From positions 620,001-684,000 of the forward strand of contig CANLKV010000002.1 in the NCBI GenBank assembly GCA_947491755.1: 64,000 bases of DNA. Direction: 5' to 3'. The position numbers and the translations under genes were made by a program. The notes beneath the pieces are model-generated. The model worked only from the letters and a program-made list of their open reading frames with translations. It was not told the origin of the DNA and made no database searches. Positions 59,165 through 64,000 of the stretch are shown piece after piece. Positions within the stretch are counted from its first letter, which is position 1. Each line of letters starts with the position of its first letter. The stretch comes from an uncultured Nonlabens sp. (lineage in GTDB: Bacteria > Bacteroidota > Bacteroidia > Flavobacteriales > Flavobacteriaceae).

Positions 59165-59200
59165 AAAAAATGCTGGCTTTTTAAAAAGCCAGCATTTTTT
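59165..59200 (+). terminator. Perfectly palindromic terminator
   Basis: The 36 bases 59165-59200 form a perfect palindrome (59165-59182 mirrored by 59183-59200) with A-runs and T-runs at the ends. As RNA it folds into a long stem followed by a T-run, so it should end the DUF2807 transcript. Confidence 0.88.
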
Positions 59201-59323
59201 ATATGTAACGATTGCGCAGCACCGCATGGATACAACTTGATAAGTTATTAAAACTTCAGCGTCGTTTTTTATCCTCTGCCGTTTAATTAATAAATTGCTA
59301 GCTCTACAAACGAAATTGCATAC

Positions 59324-60667
59324 ATGAGTAAAAAAATATTGATTCAAAACGCCACAGTAGTTAATGAAGGACAAACTAAGGTTTGTGATGTTCTAGTTAA
59401 TGGCCAGATCATTGAACGTATAGGTGCCATTGAAAATCTGGCAGAGTACCAACTGATTGATGGTACTGGCAAACACTTATTGCCAGGCGTTATCGATGGT
59501 CAGGTACATTTTAGAGATCCTGGATTGACGCACAAAGGCGATTTATATACAGAAAGTAAAGCGGCTATTGCTGGAGGAGTCACATCTTTTATCGATATGC
59601 CTAATACGGTTCCTAATATTTTAACGGTAGAAAGTCTGCGCGATAAATTTGACCTTGCTGCCACTAAATCCTTAGCTAACTATACATTCTTTCTAGGAGT
59701 TAATGGTGACAACATCGATGATGTACTTAATGCAGATACCAGCAAAATCATAGGAATATCAGATGATGGCCTATATTTTACCCAAAAAGGTAACCTACTG
59801 GCAGACAATCCAGAAACGATGGAAAAGCTATTTGCTAACTGTGACAACATCATCGCGATTCACTCAGAAAGAGAGCAGTTGATTGAAAAAAATGAAGCTT
59901 TCTATAAGGCTAAATATGGCGAGGATATCCCTGCAAAGCTTCACCCAATTATACGTAGCGACCAGGGCTGCTATGAAGCGACTGAAAGAGCTATCAAACT
60001 AGCCACAAAGCATGGTGCTAGATTACACATCCTACACCTCACCACCGAAGCAGAAACCCACTTGTTTAGAAATGACGTTCCACTCGAGGAAAAAAAGATC
60101 ACTACAGAGGTATCAGTACATCATTTATGGTTTAATGATACAGATTATGACCGATTAGGAATGTTAATTAAATGGAATCCAGCTATTAAAACAGTCAAAG
60201 ATCAACAAGGATTATTTAATGCATTGCTGGTTGATAGAATTGACCTGATAACTACAGACCACGCTCCACACACTTTAGAAGAAAAAAAACAGACTTACTT
60301 TAAATCCATGTCTGGGGCACCCATGGTACAACACTCTCTCAATTGCATGCTAGAGTTTTATAAACAAGGTCGTATATCGCTAGAAAAAATAGTAGAAAAA
60401 ATGAGCCACAATCCATCCATACTTTATAAAATGACAGGCCGTGGTTTTATAAAAGAAGGGTATTATGCAGATATAACGCTGGTAGATCTAGATGATCAAT
60501 GGACTGTGCAAAAGGATAACCTGCTTTATAAGTGCGGCTGGTCGCCACTGGAGGGTACAACCTTTACTACTAGAGTGCACCAAACTTTTGTCAATGGAAA
60601 TCTAGTCTATGACAATGGTATTTTTAACGAGGAGCGTATGGGTAAAGAAATAGAGTTCTCCTCGTAA
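59324..60667 (+). CDS. pyrC: Dihydroorotase, with QVH in place of the HxH metal motif
   Basis: The 447-residue protein is an amidohydrolase-fold dihydroorotase that closes N-carbamoyl-aspartate to dihydroorotate. The metal-site segment reads VIDGQVHFRDPG: the first His of the usual HxH is Gln60, with His62 kept. Other segments are FIDMPNT, AIHSEREQ, LHILHLTTEAET and ITTDHAPHT. The Q-for-H change recalls Bacteroidota dihydroorotases I have seen, so the enzyme is probably still active with a modified metal centre, but this is inference. It is monocistronic. Confidence 0.92.
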   Translation: MSKKILIQNATVVNEGQTKVCDVLVNGQIIERIGAIENLAEYQLIDGTGKHLLPGVIDGQVHFRDPGLTHKGDLYTESKAAIAGGVTSFIDMPNTVPNILTVESLRDKFDLAATKSLANYTFFLGVNGDNIDDVLNADTSKIIGISDDGLYFTQKGNLLADNPETMEKLFANCDNIIAIHSEREQLIEKNEAFYKAKYGEDIPAKLHPIIRSDQGCYEATERAIKLATKHGARLHILHLTTEAETHLFRNDVPLEEKKITTEVSVHHLWFNDTDYDRLGMLIKWNPAIKTVKDQQGLFNALLVDRIDLITTDHAPHTLEEKKQTYFKSMSGAPMVQHSLNCMLEFYKQGRISLEKIVEKMSHNPSILYKMTGRGFIKEGYYADITLVDLDDQWTVQKDNLLYKCGWSPLEGTTFTTRVHQTFVNGNLVYDNGIFNEERMGKEIEFSS

Positions 60668-60689
60668 CCAGCTTGTAGACCTAAAGGCA

Positions 60690-60734
60690 AAAAAATATCC
60701 CCATGCTGGCTGCGCCAGCATGGGGATATTTTTT
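60690..60734. terminator. Strong bidirectional terminator
   Basis: A perfect 21-bp stem (60690-60710 with 60714-60734) has a TGC loop, with A-run and T-run ends. It separates the convergent pyrC and trxB. Confidence 0.93.
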
Positions 60735-60746
60735 ATTACTTAGAAA

Positions 60747-61730
60747 TTAAATGCTGTAATCTCCTGCCTTAACCTCTTCTACAACACCTATATCTGCTAG
60801 ATAACGCTCTGCATCCAGTGCCGCCATACAACCTGTGCCCGCTGCCGTTATCGCCTGTCGATATACCTTATCTTGTACATCACCGCTTGCAAAAACACCT
60901 GGAATGTTTGTTTTGGTTGTGTCTGGAGTGGTAATTAAATAACCATCAGATCCCATATCTAATTGACCCTTAAAAATATCGGTGTTCGGTTTATGGCCTA
61001 TAGCTATAAATAGTCCAGTAATTTCAATTTCGTGTTTTTCTCCTGTTTTATTATTGACGATACGTAAACCTTCCACCACCTGGTCACCTAGGACCTCATC
61101 AACCTCACTATTATACAATACCTCTATATTGTCTAGGTTATTAACCCTGTGCTGCATGGCTTTTGATGCTCGCATATAATCTTTACGCACTAGCATGGTT
61201 ACTTTTTTACAGATATTAGCAAGGTAACTTGCTTCTTCTGCGGCAGTATCACCTGCACCTACTATTGCTACCTCTTGATTGCGGTAGAAAAAGCCATCAC
61301 ATACTGCACAAGCACTTACCCCACCACCGCGCAGACGCTGCTCGCTAGGAATATTTAAATATTTAGCAGAGGCTCCTGTACTTATAATCACGGTATTGGC
61401 CTCCAGATGAGTTTTTCCATCAACCACCACTTTGTGAATTCCTCCTTTTTCTTTGGCAAACTGCACTTCAGTTACCATTCCCAGACGCACCTCAGTGCCG
61501 AATCGTTCTGCCTGCTCCTGCAAATCCTTCATCATCGCTGGTCCATCTATCCCTTTAGGATATCCAGGAAAGTTATCGACTTCGGTTGTTGTAGTTAATT
61601 GACCACCCGGTTCCATACCAGTATACATCACAGGCTTCATATCAGCTCTCGCTGCATAGATTGCTGCCGTATAACCCGCTGGGCCTGATCCTATAATTAA
61701 ACATTTAATTCGTTCTATTTGCTCTGACAT
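60747..61730 (-). CDS. trxB: Thioredoxin-disulfide reductase
   Basis: The 327-residue flavoprotein passes electrons from NADPH to thioredoxin. It has the FAD motif IIGSGPAGYTAAIYAAR, the redox pair Cys141 and Cys144 in CAVCDGFF, the NADPH motif VGAGDTAAEEASYLA, and the C-terminal ASGDVQDKVYRQAITAAGTG segment. The length is standard. It is convergent with pyrC and starts 115 bp from the divergent cupin gene. Confidence 0.97.
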   Translation of the reverse strand: MSEQIERIKCLIIGSGPAGYTAAIYAARADMKPVMYTGMEPGGQLTTTTEVDNFPGYPKGIDGPAMMKDLQEQAERFGTEVRLGMVTEVQFAKEKGGIHKVVVDGKTHLEANTVIISTGASAKYLNIPSEQRLRGGGVSACAVCDGFFYRNQEVAIVGAGDTAAEEASYLANICKKVTMLVRKDYMRASKAMQHRVNNLDNIEVLYNSEVDEVLGDQVVEGLRIVNNKTGEKHEIEITGLFIAIGHKPNTDIFKGQLDMGSDGYLITTPDTTKTNIPGVFASGDVQDKVYRQAITAAGTGCMAALDAERYLADIGVVEEVKAGDYSI

Positions 61731-61845
61731 TTCTAGGTATTTTATAACAAAAATAAGGTTATTCTATGGCGTTTAAGACGTCTTGCTATTAGGATTTATT
61801 ATCACTTTATCAAACAAATGGATATTAAAGACAGTAATTTTGTGC

Positions 61846-62397
61846 ATGGCAAAAACCTACCTCAATCCTATCACTCGTGAAAAAGCTACCATTCTAGAAA
61901 CTAGCGCCGCTACTAATGGTCGCTATACTTATATAGAGGTAGAATTACAACCCAATGGCGGTAATCCTGTTCATTACCACAAACAATTTACAGAAGAGTT
62001 TGAACCAGTTGTAGGCACCCTGGGTGTGCATTACCTAGGAAAGGAATTACGGCTGTCCCCAGAGGATCGATTTCAAGTACCGGTCATGGATGACCATCGG
62101 TTTTACAACCCGACAAGTGAACCTATCGTTTTTAGAGCACGGCTCGAGCCTGGACAACCGGGTTTCGAGAATTTTATGGCTGCTTTATTTGGTCTCGTGT
62201 CCGCTGGAAAAACATTTGGAAGCAATCAAATTCCATACAATCCATTTTATGCGGTGATTTTGTTACAATGGGGCGATACACAAGTTGATAGCCTATTGTT
62301 CAAGCTGTTGAGTCCACTATTGCGTGTGATGTATTCGCTTTCGCGAAAGCTAGGTTACGAGAAAAAATTACTACGTACCTATGTCTATCAGGATTGA
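61846..62397 (+). CDS. Cupin-domain protein
   Basis: The 183-residue protein (ATG 61846, MAKTYLNP) has a cupin core: GNPVHYHKQFTEEFEPVVGTLGVHYLG with the His/Glu metal ligands of cupin motif 1, and a second motif near HRFYNPTSEP. A longer in-frame start (61783) adds an unlikely extension. Residues 165-168 (LSRK), near the C-terminus, come from a palindrome copy with one outer change. Substrate and function are unknown; cupins are often dioxygenases, isomerases or binding proteins. Confidence 0.75.
   Translation: MAKTYLNPITREKATILETSAATNGRYTYIEVELQPNGGNPVHYHKQFTEEFEPVVGTLGVHYLGKELRLSPEDRFQVPVMDDHRFYNPTSEPIVFRARLEPGQPGFENFMAALFGLVSAGKTFGSNQIPYNPFYAVILLQWGDTQVDSLLFKLLSPLLRVMYSLSRKLGYEKKLLRTYVYQD
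62336..62351. repeat. Dispersed palindrome copy 16 (last base changed, inside the cupin gene)
   Basis: The 14-bp core is intact; the last outer base is T. It is read in the LSRK frame near the C-terminus of the cupin protein. Confidence 0.9.
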
Positions 62398-62449
62398 GGT
62401 TGCAACAATAATCACAATGTCGTAACATTACGGTACCGATCATTTATAC

Positions 62450-63943
62450 ATGGAAGAATCAACAAAGCAACCACTGGAAGAGAAAATAACTGAAAATCGA
62501 GAATTGAATATATGGGAGGCCTTAATTCCTGTGTTTGCCTTAATAGGTATGCTAGCCTACAATGTATTAGTTGTTTATGGTGATGACGCATTATCTGGAT
62601 CTAATCAATTTATCTTATTACTGGGTGCTGGCGTTGCTGCAATTGTAGGATATTTCAACAAGGTTTCTTATGAATCCATGATCGAGGAAGTGGCACAGAA
62701 TTTAAAGTCGACTACTGGTGCTATTCTTATTTTATTGATGGTAGGCGCCCTAGCAGGAACCTGGCTTATTAGCGGTATTATACCCACCATGATTTACTAT
62801 GGACTGGATATTCTAAATCCTTCCATTTTTCTCGCCGCTTGTGTTATTATCTGTGCGGTAATATCTGTAGCTACAGGAAGCAGCTGGACGACTAGCGCTA
62901 CCGTGGGTATTGCACTTATAGGTATAGCGGGTGCGCTAGATATTAACGCTGGTATGACGGCTGGTGCCGTGTTGAGCGGTGCCTATTTTGGAGATAAACT
63001 ATCTCCATTAAGTGATACCACAAACCTAGCTCCAGCCATGGCTGGAACAGACTTATTTACTCACATTAAGTATATGGCGATTACCACCGTACCTACCATA
63101 TCTATTACTCTTATAGTTTTTGTGATAATTGGTTTTTCTTTGGAAACATCTGGTAATGCAGATATTACTGTGTATCAAAATGCTATTGACAACACCTTCA
63201 ACACATCGCCGTGGTTATTTGTAGTGCCAGTGCTTGTCATTGCAATGATTATAAAAAAAGTTTCTCCCCTTGTTGCATTACTTGTAGGGACTTTACTGGC
63301 GGGTGCTGCTGCCCTACTCTTTCAACCTGATCTTGTGCTAGCCGCAAGCGGTCTGGATCAATGGGGATTTCAATCTGGTTATAAAGGCATCATGAACGCT
63401 ATTACGATCGATACAGCAATCGCTCCAATAACAGATAATGTAGAAATAGGTGAAAAATTAGCAGGCCTTTTTGAAGCTGGCGGTATGGCTGGAATGTTAG
63501 GAACCATCTGGCTTATTATTTGCGCCATGGTTTTTGGTGGAATTATGGATGCTATAGGGGCACTAGCCACGATCAGTAAAGCATTACTACACTTATTTGA
63601 TTCGGTTTTTGGGTTATTTGCAAGTACCGTAGTAAGTTGTCTTGCTATTAATGTTACCGCCAGCGACCAGTATCTTGCCATTGTTGTACCTGGTAAAATG
63701 TATGCCAAGGCCTACAAAGACAAGGGTCTAGCTCCAGAAAATTTATCACGAACGCTAGAAGACTCAGGTACGGTTACTAGCGTTTTAATTCCGTGGAATA
63801 CTTGCGGCGCTTACCAAAGTACAACCCTGGGAGTAGATGTGATTGCTTATTTACCGTATGCTATTTTCAACTGGCTTTCTCCATTCATGACGCTGCTATT
63901 TGCCGCATTCCGTATTAAAATAGCCGAGCTAAAAGAGAAGTAA
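62450..63943 (+). CDS. nhaC: Na+/H+ antiporter, NhaC family
   Basis: The 497-residue protein has about 11-12 transmembrane helices and NhaC-family segments: ILLMVGALAGTWLISGIIPTMIYYGL, SVATGSSWTTSATVGIALIG, GAYFGDKLSPLSDTTNLAPAMAGTDLFTHI (quoted in part), and the C-terminal DSGTVTSVLIPWNTCGAY. It exports Na+ for H+, which suits a marine or halotolerant cell. It follows the cupin gene by 52 bp. The last 57 bases of the window hold nothing I can assign. Confidence 0.93.
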   Translation: MEESTKQPLEEKITENRELNIWEALIPVFALIGMLAYNVLVVYGDDALSGSNQFILLLGAGVAAIVGYFNKVSYESMIEEVAQNLKSTTGAILILLMVGALAGTWLISGIIPTMIYYGLDILNPSIFLAACVIICAVISVATGSSWTTSATVGIALIGIAGALDINAGMTAGAVLSGAYFGDKLSPLSDTTNLAPAMAGTDLFTHIKYMAITTVPTISITLIVFVIIGFSLETSGNADITVYQNAIDNTFNTSPWLFVVPVLVIAMIIKKVSPLVALLVGTLLAGAAALLFQPDLVLAASGLDQWGFQSGYKGIMNAITIDTAIAPITDNVEIGEKLAGLFEAGGMAGMLGTIWLIICAMVFGGIMDAIGALATISKALLHLFDSVFGLFASTVVSCLAINVTASDQYLAIVVPGKMYAKAYKDKGLAPENLSRTLEDSGTVTSVLIPWNTCGAYQSTTLGVDVIAYLPYAIFNWLSPFMTLLFAAFRIKIAELKEK

Positions 63944-64000
63944 CAAGTCATTCCGGATCATTATTGCTTCCTAAGGAAAATGACTATTCACGCATCTAGA

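Noticed and set aside
4393..62351. Palindromes as parS centromere sites
   Set aside because: The canonical parS (TGTTTCACGTGAAACA) has four bases between TTTC and GAAA; here only two (GC), and parS sites cluster near the origin in small numbers.
4393..62351. Palindromes as intrinsic terminators
   Set aside because: The stem would be only 6 bp with a CGCG loop and no T-run follows; half of the copies are inside genes.
1..64000. CRISPR arrays, insertion sequences, prophage, tRNA or rRNA genes
   Set aside because: I looked for direct repeats with spacers, transposase and integrase motifs, and tRNA cloverleaf ends in the intergenic regions, and found none.

Overview
The window is a compact, gene-dense stretch of a chromosome from the phylum Bacteroidota, almost certainly a marine member of the Flavobacteriaceae; the genus is not identifiable from the sequence alone. 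The evidence is a PorQ-type protein of the type IX secretion system, a TonB-dependent receptor, Bacteroidota-type families (DUF4920, DUF4870 with PadR, PspC and DUF2807, a GH3 plus beta-lactamase fusion, a CarB without its allosteric domain, a dihydroorotase with a QVH metal motif), weak Shine-Dalgarno sequences, and several promoter elements fitting the Bacteroidota TAnnTTTG -7 consensus. No rRNA, tRNA, insertion sequence, prophage or CRISPR array was found; most genes are core housekeeping genes.

Layout: (1) 1-6.2 kb: cystathionine beta-synthase-like gene (cut by the window edge), oligopeptidase B, YbaB/EbfC, threonine aldolase, prfB, and a small outer-membrane barrel. (2) 6.2-18.8 kb: bshA (bacillithiol), a GH3/serine-hydrolase fusion, and an envelope/redox operon (amidase, MCE protein, membrane iron-sulfur protein, HAD protein, CCG iron-sulfur protein), with lptD divergent. 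(3) 18.8-32.7 kb: pepD, mnmD, ilvE, uvrB, a secreted fibre-like protein, hsp20, DUF2254, panB, bacterial PH-domain proteins and a MazG-like pyrophosphohydrolase. (4) 33-38.4 kb: a vitamin B12 uptake locus with a TonB-dependent receptor under a cobalamin riboswitch, and a divergent binding-protein/permease/ATPase operon. (5) 38.5-42.5 kb: rmuC, then a SatD-like regulator, DUF3307 and a small membrane protein behind a palindromic operator, then a thioesterase. (6) 42.6-54.7 kb: carB, rpmH, GyrI-like, rnz/pyrB/pyrR, rpsA, cmk and porQ. (7) 54.9-64 kb: a DUF4870/PadR/PspC/DUF2807 envelope-stress-like cluster, pyrC, trxB, a cupin and an NhaC antiporter. Pyrimidine genes recur (carB, pyrB, pyrR, pyrC, cmk).

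The signal not explained by ordinary genes is a dispersed 16-bp palindrome, CGCTTTCGCGAAAGCG. I found 16 copies, 12 of them perfect; the 14-bp core is intact in 15. Eight lie between genes and eight inside genes. All three reading frames through it are open (AFAKA, RFRES, LSRK), so it is tolerated in coding sequence. Three of the eight coding copies form the end of a signal peptide. The copies are spaced far more evenly than random placement predicts: intervals 1.9-6.0 kb, mean about 3.9 kb, coefficient of variation about 0.27 (worked out by hand from the positions). This looks like a genome-wide iterated element, comparable in style to cyanobacterial HIP1 but with a different sequence. Its function cannot be read from the sequence.
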